Shown: positions 25,622 to 34,409 of the stretch, in pieces
Position numbering within the stretch: position 1 is the stretch's first letter
Layout: each line of letters opens with the position of its first letter
From: Methylobacterium sp. J-077
GTDB lineage: Bacteria; Pseudomonadota; Alphaproteobacteria; Rhizobiales; Beijerinckiaceae
DNA length: 64,000 nucleotides
Assembly: GCF_022829365.1 (NCBI RefSeq)
Contig: NZ_JAKSYJ010000196.1
Location: 168,761 to 232,760 of the forward strand
Reading direction: 5' to 3'
Notes under the pieces: generated by a model
Databases searched by the model: none
What the model was told of the DNA's origin: nothing
Seen by the model: the letters and a program-made list of their open reading frames with translations, nothing else
Made by a program: the position numbers and the translations under genes

Positions 25622-26988
25622 GTGCCGGGACGGCGGGCGCGCGTCTCGTCGTCCTGTCGTGCGGCCTCGGCATGCTGGCCATCGGGATCAACGGCACGGC
25701 GATCATGACCGCCCTGCCGACCATGCGGCGCGATCTCGCGCTGGATGCCGGCCACCTGGCCTGGGCGGTGAACGCCTATCTCGTGGCGGCCGCCGCCTGC
25801 GTGATGCTGGGGGGCGCCATCACCGACCGGATCGGCGCCGCCCGGGCCTCCGTGGCCGGCCTGCTGCTCTTCGCCCTCGCCTCCGCCGTGATCGCGCTGG
25901 CGCGGGACGCGGACTTGCTGCTCGCCGGCCGCGCGCTCCAGGGCCTCGGCGCAGCCCTGTCGATTCCCAGCACCCTGGCGGCGATCAGCGTCGCGAGCCC
26001 GTCCGAACGCCGCGCGGCGGCGATCGGCGCCTGGGGCGGGTCCTTGATGCTCGGCTTCAGCATCGGACCGCTGATCGGGGGTATCCTGACCCATCTCACC
26101 GGCTGGCGCGTGATCTTCTGGGCGGACGGGACCGCCATCGTGCTGGCCGCCTGCGGCCTGTGGGTCGCGGGACCGCGCCGCCCCGCGGTGCCGGCAGCCG
26201 GGCGGTACCGGTTCGACGGGTTCGGCTTCGTGGCCCTGGCCGTCGCGATGGTCGCCACGATCTTCGCCCTGCAGGGGCTCACCCATGTCGGCCGGGCGCC
26301 TCTCCGGCTGGCCGTGCCGCTCGGCCTCGCGCTCCTGGCCTTCGCGCTGTTCGTGCGCCAGGAGCGGCGCCGGTCCGACCCACTGGTCGATTTCGGCCTG
26401 TTCGCGACGCGGGGCTTCAGGCCGGCCCTGGTCATCGCCACCACCGCGATGGTCTGCATCCTGCCGCTGCTGCTGTTCTTCAACCTCGAATCCCAGAGAC
26501 CGGACGGCCTCGGCCTCAGCGCCATCGCCGCGGGGGCCCTGCTCCTGCCGATGAGCGCGGGCCTGCTCGCCTTCGCGCTGCTCGCCCCCCGGCTCGCGGC
26601 ACGGTTCGGGGTGCGGCGGACCATCGGGGCGGCTTTGCTGGTGGTCGCCGCGGCGGCTCCGGGTGTGGCGTGGGCCTTCGGAGCCCGCACGCTCCCGCTC
26701 CTCGGGTTCGGGCTGTTCTGGCTCGGAGCGGGCCTGGCCGTGCCCTACGCGATCGCGCCGCGCCTGGCGCTGGCCGAGATCCCCGGGCCGCAGGCGGGCC
26801 AGGGCTCCGGCATCGTCAATAGCTGCACGCTGCTGGGCGGCAGCATCGGCGTCACCCTCGGCGCCGTGGCGTTCGGCACGGGCGGCTTTGCCCGGGTTAT
26901 GGTTTTGCTGGCCTTCGCCGCCCTGATCGGGCTGCTGGCTGCCGCCCGATTGCCGTCCGCGCGACCGGCCGCGACTGGAAAGCCCTGA
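25618..26988 (+). CDS. MFS transporter, DHA2-like drug efflux
   Basis: Inner-membrane protein of 456 residues with about 14 hydrophobic segments. The family motif A-like DRIGAARASVAG follows helix 2. Motif C-like GGSLMLGFSIGPLIGGIL is in helix 5, and TGWRVIFWADG follows it, as in EmrB/QacA-type proton antiporters. It overlaps the esterase gene by four bases. No TetR regulator is adjacent. The substrate is not predictable. Confidence 0.9.
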   Translation: MSAGTAGARLVVLSCGLGMLAIGINGTAIMTALPTMRRDLALDAGHLAWAVNAYLVAAAACVMLGGAITDRIGAARASVAGLLLFALASAVIALARDADLLLAGRALQGLGAALSIPSTLAAISVASPSERRAAAIGAWGGSLMLGFSIGPLIGGILTHLTGWRVIFWADGTAIVLAACGLWVAGPRRPAVPAAGRYRFDGFGFVALAVAMVATIFALQGLTHVGRAPLRLAVPLGLALLAFALFVRQERRRSDPLVDFGLFATRGFRPALVIATTAMVCILPLLLFFNLESQRPDGLGLSAIAAGALLLPMSAGLLAFALLAPRLAARFGVRRTIGAALLVVAAAAPGVAWAFGARTLPLLGFGLFWLGAGLAVPYAIAPRLALAEIPGPQAGQGSGIVNSCTLLGGSIGVTLGAVAFGTGGFARVMVLLAFAALIGLLAAARLPSARPAATGKP

Positions 26989-27123
26989 CCCGGGATCCGA
27001 AGCTCGGCACGCGGCCGGCTATCCGTCACGGGGCCGTGGCCGCGGGATCACGCACGCGGTGATTCCGCCGTTCGCTGCCTGACGTGATTGGCGGGGCCTC
27101 CCTAACCTGCTCTGTGGCCCGCG

Positions 27124-28407
27124 ATGGGAATACGCCGTGCCCCTGCCCTGCTGGTCCTGTCGCTGGCCGCCGCGTCGCCCGCCGGCGCGGCCGAGGACGC
27201 GATCGAGGGCATGGTCGGCCCCTCCGGCGAGCGCCTGCGCTATGACGCCAAGGGCCTCACGCTCGGCTTTCCCGAGCCGGAGGTGCAGCTCCAGATCGGC
27301 GGCCGCCTGCACATCGATGCCGGCGCGGCGAGCTTCAGCCGGCCGGGCCTGGCCGAGACCTTCCCCGACAGCGTCGCGGTGCGCCGCGCGTGGATCGAGC
27401 CGACGCTCACCATCGGCCAGGATTGGGTCGTCGCCTTCCAGTACGATTTCAGCGATCCGATCCTGCCGATCAACGACGCCTATATCGCCTGGAAGGGCCT
27501 GCCGGACACGATCCTGACGCTCGGCAACATGAAGGTGCCGTTCAGCCTCGAATGGCTGCAGAGCAACAACGATACGCTGTTCGCCGAGCGATCCCTGGCC
27601 AACGCCTTCGTGCCGGACCGCCGCTTCGGCTTCGCGGTCGGGCATCACGGGCAGGCCTGGACCGCCGTGGCGAGCGTGTTCGGCGACGCCGCCAGCAACG
27701 GCATCACCGGCGACGGGGTGGCGGCCGCGGGCCGGGCCACGGTGGCGCCGATCCTGGAGGAGCGGGAGACCCTGCATCTCGGGCTCGCCGGCATCATCCA
27801 GAGCCGCACCCGGGGCGACGGGCCTTTCAACGTCTCGACCCCGCCCGAAGCGTTCCTGTTCACGCGTTCCTTCGTCGACACCGGCGACCTGCCGGACGTG
27901 GCGCGTGTGTCCCGGATCGGCGCCGAGTTCGCCTATCGCAACGGCCCGTTCCTGGTGCAGGCCGAGTTTATCCGCGCCGCGATCGACCGGTTCGGCGGCC
28001 CGGGCGAGACCGTCCCCAGCCTCGCCTTCCAGGGCGGCTATGTCGAGGCCGGCTGGGTGCTGAACGGGGCGGGCCGCGCCTACGCGCTGGCCCCGAAAGG
28101 CGGCACCACCTACGCGACCTTCAAGGGCGTCCAGCCGCGGGACGACCAAAGGGTCTCCCGGGGCGGCTTCGGCGTGTTCGAGCTGTCCGCCCGCTACAGC
28201 GCCATCGAACTGAACGCCCGGGGGTTTCGCGGCGGCGCCGAGCGGGATATGAGCCTGGGCCTGAGCTGGTACCCCGAGCCGAACCTGCGCCTGATCGCGA
28301 ACGTCATCCACGGCCGTGTGCAGCCGGGTGCGGCCCAGTCCGATGCCCTGGGCACCGCGCCGTTCTCGGTGGACACCGTCCTGGGACGCCTGCAGATTTT
28401 TTGGTGA
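27124..28407 (+). CDS. Outer-membrane porin, OprO/OprP family
   Basis: Beta-barrel protein of 427 residues with a signal peptide (RRAPALLVLSLAAASPAGA). It has alternating strand patterns throughout: VQLQIGGRLHIDAGA, RRAWIEPTLTIGQDW, VAFQYDFSDP and YIAWKGLPDTILTLGNMKVP, the phosphate-selective porin signature. It ends with a terminal aromatic (LGRLQIFW), as expected for BAM-dependent insertion. Selectivity for phosphate is not proven. It is convergent with the EAL gene. Confidence 0.88.
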   Translation: MGIRRAPALLVLSLAAASPAGAAEDAIEGMVGPSGERLRYDAKGLTLGFPEPEVQLQIGGRLHIDAGAASFSRPGLAETFPDSVAVRRAWIEPTLTIGQDWVVAFQYDFSDPILPINDAYIAWKGLPDTILTLGNMKVPFSLEWLQSNNDTLFAERSLANAFVPDRRFGFAVGHHGQAWTAVASVFGDAASNGITGDGVAAAGRATVAPILEERETLHLGLAGIIQSRTRGDGPFNVSTPPEAFLFTRSFVDTGDLPDVARVSRIGAEFAYRNGPFLVQAEFIRAAIDRFGGPGETVPSLAFQGGYVEAGWVLNGAGRAYALAPKGGTTYATFKGVQPRDDQRVSRGGFGVFELSARYSAIELNARGFRGGAERDMSLGLSWYPEPNLRLIANVIHGRVQPGAAQSDALGTAPFSVDTVLGRLQIFW

Positions 28408-28429
28408 CGGGCGTCGCTCAAACGGCCAA

Positions 28430-29866
28430 TCAGACGGCCCTGCGCAGGACCGAGCGGAACGGCCGCCGCTCGGGCTCCGGCTCGGCGGGCGGCGGGGTCG
28501 GCGCCTCGGGCAGGGGCGTGGCCAGAACCTCGGCGCGGACCGGCCGCGGCGCCGCGAAGGCCGTGCCCTGGGCGTAGGGCACGTCGAGGTCGATCAGGTC
28601 CGGCACGTCCGCCTCGTCGGTGATTCCGGTGGCGACCAGGCGGATGCCGGCCCGGGCCAGGACGGGCGCCAGATCCTCGATGGCGATGTCCGACAGCCTC
28701 CGCCGCTCCGGCCCCGGGCGCAGCAGCATCTCGGCCGGCACCTTGACCTGGCCAACCCCGAGCCCCGCGAGCTGGGCCACATCGAAGCGCAGATCGTCCA
28801 CCCGGTCGAGACTGAACCCGATCCGGCCGCGCAGCGGCAGGAGCAGGCCCCGCTGCCCGCCATCGAGGCCGTGCCAGCTCGCCTGCGGCAGGGCGATCGC
28901 CAGCCCAGCCAGGGCGGCATCCTCCGCCACGGTGCGGGCCAGTTCCCGCAGCAGGCCGGGCTCGAACAGCGAGAGCGGTGACAACCCGTAGGTCAGCATG
29001 GTCTCGCTGCCCCGGCGGGCGAGGTGGCGCGCCACGACGGCGGCCCGCTGCAGCATGCGCCGGTCGAGCTCGGTGGTGCGGCCGTAGCGCTCCAACGCCG
29101 GCAGGAACGCCTCGGGCTCCATGAGCTGGCCCTCGACCCGCAGGCGGGCCAGGGCCTCGTAGGCCGTGACCTTGCGCTGGGGCAGGGTCACCACCGGCTG
29201 CAGGTGGATCTCCAGCGCGTCGGCCTCGAAGGCCCGGACGATCGCGGCCTCGCTCTCGGCCCAGGGCGCGGGCGCGCGGGGGGCCGGACGGGGCGGGATC
29301 GGCCGCGGCGCGGGGGCCGGCTCGGGCGGTGTTTCCGGGATGATCGGCCGAGCGGGCGCGACGGGCTGCGGCGCGGTCGGGGCCGTCGGCGGGATCGCGC
29401 TCGGACGGCTCGCGAGCGCCGGGCCCTCGCGTTCCGGGGCGGCCGGGCCGCGCACAGGCTCCTGGCGCGGCTCCGGCCGGTCCTTCAGGCTGGCGATCTC
29501 GGAATCCTGGGTGCTGACCACATGGGTCAGGTCGCGCACGATGCCGCTGAGCAGCCCGAGCTCGACGGTCAATTCCTCGACCTCGGCCCGGAGCGCGGCG
29601 TCGCCCGCCTCCGGCCGCGGCGGCACCGCGGCGGTCTCGGCCTTCAGCAGGCGCCGGGACAGCAGGTCGACCTCGCCGGACAGCTTCTCGCAGCGTGCCT
29701 TCAGGGAGGCGGTACGCGCCTGGGCGATGCCGGCCGCGACGACGGCGAGCGTGCCGAGCGCCAGGGCACTCATCAGCGGCGCGAACACCGCGAGCGGTCC
29801 GAGCACGACGAGCGCCAGAAGCCCGGCCGCCAACAACCCCGCGTACCGGCGGAGGACCGGGATCAT
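28430..29866 (-). CDS. Membrane-anchored EAL-domain protein, probably catalytically inactive (TipF-like)
   Basis: Protein of 478 residues. Two hydrophobic segments (residues 8-48) are followed by a coiled-coil-like region (50-130), a Pro-rich linker (132-205) and an EAL domain (about 206-450). The name motif survives (YEALARLR, 237-239). The usual DDFGTGYS stretch is replaced by SLDRVDDLRFD, and the catalytic Glu of the AEGVE-type loop by VATGITD. This suggests a c-di-GMP-binding or scaffold protein. The order of TM, coiled coil and degenerate EAL resembles Caulobacter TipF, a flagellar assembly factor. No flagellar genes are nearby. The start at 29866 gives the membrane anchor directly. Confidence 0.78.
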   Translation of the reverse strand: MIPVLRRYAGLLAAGLLALVVLGPLAVFAPLMSALALGTLAVVAAGIAQARTASLKARCEKLSGEVDLLSRRLLKAETAAVPPRPEAGDAALRAEVEELTVELGLLSGIVRDLTHVVSTQDSEIASLKDRPEPRQEPVRGPAAPEREGPALASRPSAIPPTAPTAPQPVAPARPIIPETPPEPAPAPRPIPPRPAPRAPAPWAESEAAIVRAFEADALEIHLQPVVTLPQRKVTAYEALARLRVEGQLMEPEAFLPALERYGRTTELDRRMLQRAAVVARHLARRGSETMLTYGLSPLSLFEPGLLRELARTVAEDAALAGLAIALPQASWHGLDGGQRGLLLPLRGRIGFSLDRVDDLRFDVAQLAGLGVGQVKVPAEMLLRPGPERRRLSDIAIEDLAPVLARAGIRLVATGITDEADVPDLIDLDVPYAQGTAFAAPRPVRAEVLATPLPEAPTPPPAEPEPERRPFRSVLRRAV

Positions 29867-30168
29867 CGTGACAACACCTAACAGGGGCCCGCACCCGCCG
29901 CCGGGAGAAGTCCCGGGCCATGATTCGGCGGGCGAAGACCGATAGCGCGATCTTTGTCGCCGCGCGGCTCGCCCGGCAAGGCGAGCGGGTGCGAATTCCG
30001 CCCGGTGTGATGCCGGCGCCCGCGGAAACGTTGCTGAATCGTCACGGGCGGCCGGTTTGCGCGCGATCGGGCGAGGGTTGCGCCGGGCGCTCATGTCGAT
30101 GGGAAGAAAAGGCGGCATAAAGCGTGGCTATGACGATCGTGCCTCCAAGCGTTCCGAAGTGCGTCCCG
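29867..30168. other. Divergent intergenic region, no gene seen
   Basis: Lies between the EAL gene (minus) and the MipA/OmpV gene (plus). It presumably carries both promoters. I see no strong hairpin or known operator. Confidence 0.4.
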
Positions 30169-31041
30169 ATGTTCCGCTCCCTCCGTCGTGCCGCCTCGTC
30201 CGTCGGCGCCCTCGTTCTCGCCCTCGGCGCTGCGCCGACCGTGGCCGCGGATCTCGGAGCGGCGCCGTCGCGCCCGATGCCGGTCTTCACCCAGGTCGAT
30301 CCGGGCGCCGTTGACCCGAGCATCTGGATCGTCACCGTCAGCGCCTCGCTCCAGGCTATCCCGCGCTATCCCGGCGCGTCGGACTACACCGCGGTGGGCT
30401 ATCCCTCGATCGACATCCGCAAGGCCGGCGAGCCGCGCCGCTTCTCGACGCCCGACGACGGCTTCAGTTTCTCGCTCTACGACGACCCCGTGTTCCGGAT
30501 CGGCCCGACCGCCCGCATCGTGCCGGGCCGCTATTACGGCGACGACCGGCGTCACCTGTTCGGCTTCCGGGACGCGCGCATCGCCCTCGAGCCCGGCGTG
30601 TTCGCCGAGTTCTACCCGACCTCGTTCATTCGCACCCGCGTCGAGGCCCGCCAGGGCGTGTACGGGCATCACGGCACGGTCGGCTCGGTGGCGGCGGACT
30701 ACCTGATGGCGATGGACCAGTTCCTGTTCTCGCTCGGCCCGCGCTTCAATATCGGCGATGCCAGCTACGCCCGGAAATACTTCGGCGTGTCGCCGGCCGA
30801 GGCGGCGCTCAACGGCCGGGTGACCCCGTACAATCCCGGCAGCTTCTACTCGGCGGGCGTGCTCGGCGCCGTGACCTACACCCCGAACGAGACCTGGGCC
30901 TATACCGGCTATGCCGGCTACACCCGGATCCTGGGCGCGTCGGGCGACAGCCCGCTGGTGCGGCGCCCGTTCGGCAACCCCGACCAGTTCCAGTTCGGCC
31001 TGAAGATCGATTACGCGTTCCGCATGCCGGCGCAGTTCTGA
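30169..31041 (+). CDS. MipA/OmpV family outer-membrane protein
   Basis: Protein of 290 residues from the ATG at 30169, which gives a clean signal peptide (MFRSLRRAASSVGALVLALG, cleaved near AA-DLG). In-frame starts at 30124 (GTG) and 30130 are less convincing. Typical segments are IPRYPGASDYTAVGYPSIDI, RIGPTARIVPGR and the C-terminal FQFGLKIDYAFRM with alternating strands. In Enterobacteria MipA binds murein enzymes; its role in alphaproteobacteria is not settled. Confidence 0.85.
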   Translation: MFRSLRRAASSVGALVLALGAAPTVAADLGAAPSRPMPVFTQVDPGAVDPSIWIVTVSASLQAIPRYPGASDYTAVGYPSIDIRKAGEPRRFSTPDDGFSFSLYDDPVFRIGPTARIVPGRYYGDDRRHLFGFRDARIALEPGVFAEFYPTSFIRTRVEARQGVYGHHGTVGSVAADYLMAMDQFLFSLGPRFNIGDASYARKYFGVSPAEAALNGRVTPYNPGSFYSAGVLGAVTYTPNETWAYTGYAGYTRILGASGDSPLVRRPFGNPDQFQFGLKIDYAFRMPAQF

Positions 31042-31103
31042 GGCTCCTTGCACCGGCCGCGCCGCGCCCCGACATGCTGGCGACACGGTTCACGGAGGCC
31101 TGG

Positions 31104-31325
31104 ATGGACGAGACGCACGCCGACCTGCTGATGCAGGTTGAGGGCATGACCTGCGACGGTTGCGCCGCCGCGGTGACCCGCGCGGTCAACCGGATCGACC
31201 CGGCGGCCGAAATCCGGGTCGACCGCGATTCCGGCCGCGTCGCGATCCGCACCGGCGCCCAGGCCCTGGTCATCGCCGAGGCCCTGACCAAGGCCGGGTA
31301 CACCGCCACGGCCATGACCGGGTGA
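31104..31325 (+). CDS. Heavy-metal-associated (HMA) domain protein, copper chaperone-like
   Basis: Protein of 73 residues made of a single ferredoxin-like HMA domain. The metal motif is EGMTCDGCAAAVTRAV, with a GMTCxxC core. The start at 31104 is preferred; an ATG at 31074 would add 10 residues. No copper ATPase is adjacent, so the partner is elsewhere. Confidence 0.85.
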   Translation: MDETHADLLMQVEGMTCDGCAAAVTRAVNRIDPAAEIRVDRDSGRVAIRTGAQALVIAEALTKAGYTATAMTG

Positions 31326-31362
31326 GACGGCTGCGGGGTTCGTCCTCTGGCCGCGGCGGGGT

Positions 31363-31512
31363 CTAGGCCCGCGTCAGGAACATCCCGGTCATCAGCAGCG
31401 CGAAGGCCGCCAGGCCGAACAGCCCTTCCTTGCGCTGCGTGGGGTCGAGGAAATGGGCGGCGGCCCCGGCCGCGCAGCAGGCGGCGCCCAGGCCGATCGT
31501 CAACGCGGACAT
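31363..31512 (-). CDS. Membrane microprotein, 49 residues
   Basis: ALTIGLGAACCAAGAAAHFL, then FGLAAFALLMTGMFL, give two short hydrophobic helices around DPTQRKEG. A strong ribosome site (GAGGAGGG) precedes the ATG at 31512 by about 10 bases, which argues for a real gene despite the size. Function unknown. Confidence 0.6.
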   Translation of the reverse strand: MSALTIGLGAACCAAGAAAHFLDPTQRKEGLFGLAAFALLMTGMFLTRA

Positions 31513-31887
31513 AGCAATCAATCCCTCCTCATCGCGCGTCGCCCTCGACGCTGCGAGACAGTCCCATTCCCGGGGCCTGCCGGACGCCGTTGTCCGTTCA
31601 GGATTTCGTTTGTATTGGGATGCTGGCACGGCAAGCGAAAACGATCAAGACGCGAGTGATGTCTTGCGCGGCTGGGTAAGTCGGTCGCGAGGTGTGTGAC
31701 CGACCTCGCGCTCGGCCGCCGTGACTTTCCGATCGATCGTGAATGCCGTATTCACTGCTGGGGCATGCGAAGCGCTCGCTTGCCAGCGATGGCAGCCGCC
31801 GAAACGACAGCCTCCTCCCCGCCTCGATCCAACGGTCCTGCGACCGGACGCGTTGACCGTCCCGGCCACGCCCGCGTAATCACCCGC
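31513..31887. other. Intergenic region upstream of mnmG
   Basis: No gene is supported in these 375 bases, although the mnmG frame is open back to 31696. GTGAAT and ATTCAC flank GCCGT at 31739-31755, a small perfect hairpin. I looked for clustered DnaA boxes, given the closeness to partition genes, and saw none. Confidence 0.4.
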
Positions 31888-33777
31888 ATGCGCATCACCT
31901 CATCCGACCGGTTCGACGTCGTGGTCGTCGGCGGCGGCCATGCCGGCGTCGAGGCGGCCGCTGCGGCCGCGCGCTGCGGCGCCCGCACGGCGCTCGTCAC
32001 CCACGACCCCGCCACGATCGGGGCGATGTCGTGCAATCCCGCCATCGGGGGGCTCGGCAAGGGCCATCTCGTGCGCGAGGTCGATGCCCTGGACGGGCTG
32101 ATGGGCCGGGTCACGGATGCGGCCGGCATCCAGTTCCGGCTGCTCAACCGCCGCAAGGGACCGGCCGTGCGCGGTCCCCGCACCCAGGCCGACCGGAAAC
32201 TCTACGCCGCCGCCATGCAGGCGGCCATCGCCGAGACGGACGGCCTCACCGTGGTGGCGGGCGCCTGCGAGGATCTGGTCCTCGACTCAGAGGGCCGGCT
32301 CTCCGGCCTCGTTCTGGCGGATGGCCGAGCGATCGCCTGCGCCGCCGTGGTGCTCACCACCGGCACCTTCCTGCGCGGGCTGATCCATATCGGCGAGCGC
32401 CAGATCCCGGCCGGCCGGGTCGGCGAGGCGCCGGCGATCGGGCTGGCCCAGACCCTCGACCGGCTCGGCCTGCGGCTTGGCCGGCTCAAGACCGGCACTC
32501 CGCCCCGCCTCGACGGTCGGACCATCGACTGGTCGGGCCTGGAGATGCAGGAGGCCGATGCCGAGCCGGTGCCATTCTCGACGCTGACCCAGAAGATCAC
32601 CACGCCGCAGATCCGCTGCGGCATCACCCGGACCACCCAGGCGGTCCACGACCTGATCCGGGCCAACCTGCATCGCTCGCCAATGTATTCCGGCGGCATC
32701 GCCAGCCGGGGGCCGCGCTACTGCCCGTCGATCGAGGACAAGGTGGTCCGCTTCGGCGACCGGGAAGGTCACCAGATCTTCCTCGAGCCGGAGGGGCTGG
32801 ACGATCCGACGATCTATCCGAACGGCATCTCCACGGCCCTGCCGGAGGAGGTCCAGCACGAAATCATCCGGCTGATCCCGGGGCTGGAGCGCGCCACGAT
32901 CCTGCGGCCGGGCTACGCCATCGAGTACGATTACGTCGACCCGCGAGAGCTCGATGCCGGGCTCCAGGTGAAGCGCCTGCCCGGCCTGTTCCTGGCCGGC
33001 CAGATCAACGGCACCACCGGCTACGAGGAGGCGGCCGGCCAGGGGCTGGTCGCCGGGCTCAACGCCGCCCGCCGCGCCGGCGGCCTCGACTGTGCGACCT
33101 TCGACCGGGCCGAATCCTATCTCGGCGTGATGATCGACGACCTCGTGACCCACGGGGTCAGCGAGCCGTACCGGATGTTCACCTCTCGGTCCGAGTACCG
33201 CCTGTCCCTGCGGGTGGACAATGCCGACGAGCGGCTGACGCCGCGGGGAATCGCGCTGGGCTGCGTCGGCCGGCACCGGGCCGATCATTTTTCGGTCTCG
33301 CAGACGGAGCTTCGAGAAGCGCGCAGCCTGCTCGATTCTCGAAGCCTCACGCCGAATCAGGCGGCCCTGCAGGGCATCGGCTTGAACCGCGACGGCATCC
33401 GCCGCAGCGCGTTCCAGTTGCTGGCCTATCCCGAGATCGCCTGGGGACAGCTCGCTGCGATCTGGCCAGAGTTCGCCGAGACGTCGCCGCGCGTCGCCGA
33501 CCGGCTGAAGACCGACGCGACCTACGCGGTCTATCTCGACCGGCAGAACGCCGACATCGCCGCCTTCCGGCGCGACGAGGCCGTGCGGCTTCCGGCCAGC
33601 CTGGATTATGCCGGGATCAGCGGCCTCTCGAACGAGATGCGGGTCAAGCTCGAGACCGTCCGGCCCGGCACCCTTGGCCAGGCCGCCCGGATCGAGGGGG
33701 TGACCCCGGCCGCCCTCACCCTGTTGGCTGCCCATGCACGGCGGGCTGCGCCCGATGCAGGGCGTCGCGCCTCGTGA
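31888..33777 (+). CDS. mnmG: tRNA uridine-5-carboxymethylaminomethyl modification enzyme MnmG
   Basis: FAD-dependent partner of MnmE in wobble-uridine modification; 629 residues. The start MRITSSDRFDVVVVGGGHAG carries the FAD-binding motif. Next come GAMSCNPAIGGLGKGHLVRE, LNRRKGPAVRGPRTQADRK, CPSIEDKVVRF and GQINGTTGYEEAAGQG. The ATG at 31888 fits the family; upstream starts would add an unrelated leader. Its stop overlaps the rsmG start (GTGA). Confidence 0.97.
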   Translation: MRITSSDRFDVVVVGGGHAGVEAAAAAARCGARTALVTHDPATIGAMSCNPAIGGLGKGHLVREVDALDGLMGRVTDAAGIQFRLLNRRKGPAVRGPRTQADRKLYAAAMQAAIAETDGLTVVAGACEDLVLDSEGRLSGLVLADGRAIACAAVVLTTGTFLRGLIHIGERQIPAGRVGEAPAIGLAQTLDRLGLRLGRLKTGTPPRLDGRTIDWSGLEMQEADAEPVPFSTLTQKITTPQIRCGITRTTQAVHDLIRANLHRSPMYSGGIASRGPRYCPSIEDKVVRFGDREGHQIFLEPEGLDDPTIYPNGISTALPEEVQHEIIRLIPGLERATILRPGYAIEYDYVDPRELDAGLQVKRLPGLFLAGQINGTTGYEEAAGQGLVAGLNAARRAGGLDCATFDRAESYLGVMIDDLVTHGVSEPYRMFTSRSEYRLSLRVDNADERLTPRGIALGCVGRHRADHFSVSQTELREARSLLDSRSLTPNQAALQGIGLNRDGIRRSAFQLLAYPEIAWGQLAAIWPEFAETSPRVADRLKTDATYAVYLDRQNADIAAFRRDEAVRLPASLDYAGISGLSNEMRVKLETVRPGTLGQAARIEGVTPAALTLLAAHARRAAPDAGRRAS

Positions 33778-34409
33778 GCGATCCGGACCGCGCCCGAATC
33801 CTGGCGGCCTCCGATGTTTCACGTGAAACAGCCGAGCTACTCGACCTTTACGTCGCTCAGCTCCGGCGCTGGCAGCCGATCAAGAACCTCGTCGGCCTGG
33901 CCACCCTGGCGGAGGTCTGGCGCCGGCATATCGACGACGCCCTCCAGCTCCTCGACCTCGCGCCCGACGCCGGGACCTGGCTCGATCTCGGCTCCGGGGC
34001 CGGCATCCCGGGCCTGATCCTCGCCATCGCGGGCCGCGACCGTGGCATCCGGGTCGATCTGGTCGAGAGCAACGCCCGCAAATGCGCCTTCCTCACCGAG
34101 ACCGCCCGCCTCACCGGCGCGCCGGTCCGGGTGCGCAACGCCCGGATCGAGGCGGTGATCGGCGATTATCAGGGCGTCGAGATCGTTTGCGCCCGGGCCC
34201 TCGCGCCGATGGTGCAGCTCCTCGCCTGGACGGAGCCGCTGTTGAAAACGGGCACCACCGGGCTGTTTCCGAAGGGCCGGGACGTGCAAGCTGAATTGAC
34301 CCAGGCGGCTGCGCAGTGGAGAGTCGTTAACGACCTCGTGCCGAGCCGGACTGATTCCGACGCCCGGATCGTGCGCGTCACTGCCCTCGCCGCCCCGAGC
34401 CATCGATGA
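33774..34409 (+). CDS. rsmG: 16S rRNA (guanine-527-N7)-methyltransferase RsmG
   Basis: Methylates G527 of 16S rRNA; 211 residues. The SAM site is WLDLGSGAGIPGLILAI, with VDLVESNARKCAFL after it. It starts at a GTG that overlaps the mnmG stop, and its own stop overlaps the parA start (ATGA). The N-terminal codons for DVSRETA contain a perfect parS site, as in other alphaproteobacterial gidB genes. Confidence 0.95.
   Translation: MSDPDRARILAASDVSRETAELLDLYVAQLRRWQPIKNLVGLATLAEVWRRHIDDALQLLDLAPDAGTWLDLGSGAGIPGLILAIAGRDRGIRVDLVESNARKCAFLTETARLTGAPVRVRNARIEAVIGDYQGVEIVCARALAPMVQLLAWTEPLLKTGTTGLFPKGRDVQAELTQAAAQWRVVNDLVPSRTDSDARIVRVTALAAPSHR
33815..33830. promoter_or_regulatory. parS site, perfect 16-base match
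   Basis: TGTTTCACGTGAAACA, identical to the ParB consensus, lies inside the 5' part of rsmG about 0.6 kb from parA. It is the strongest of three candidate sites in the window. Confidence 0.96.

Noticed and set aside
21766..31041. Genomic island inserted between mnmE and mnmG
   Set aside because: I saw no integrase, tRNA or attachment repeats, and base and codon use look like the rest of the window. Rearrangement is supported, a classical island is not.
31513..31887. Possible replication origin upstream of mnmG
   Set aside because: Position near parAB is suggestive, but I found no DnaA-box cluster, and in Hyphomicrobiales the origin usually lies near hemE or rho rather than here.
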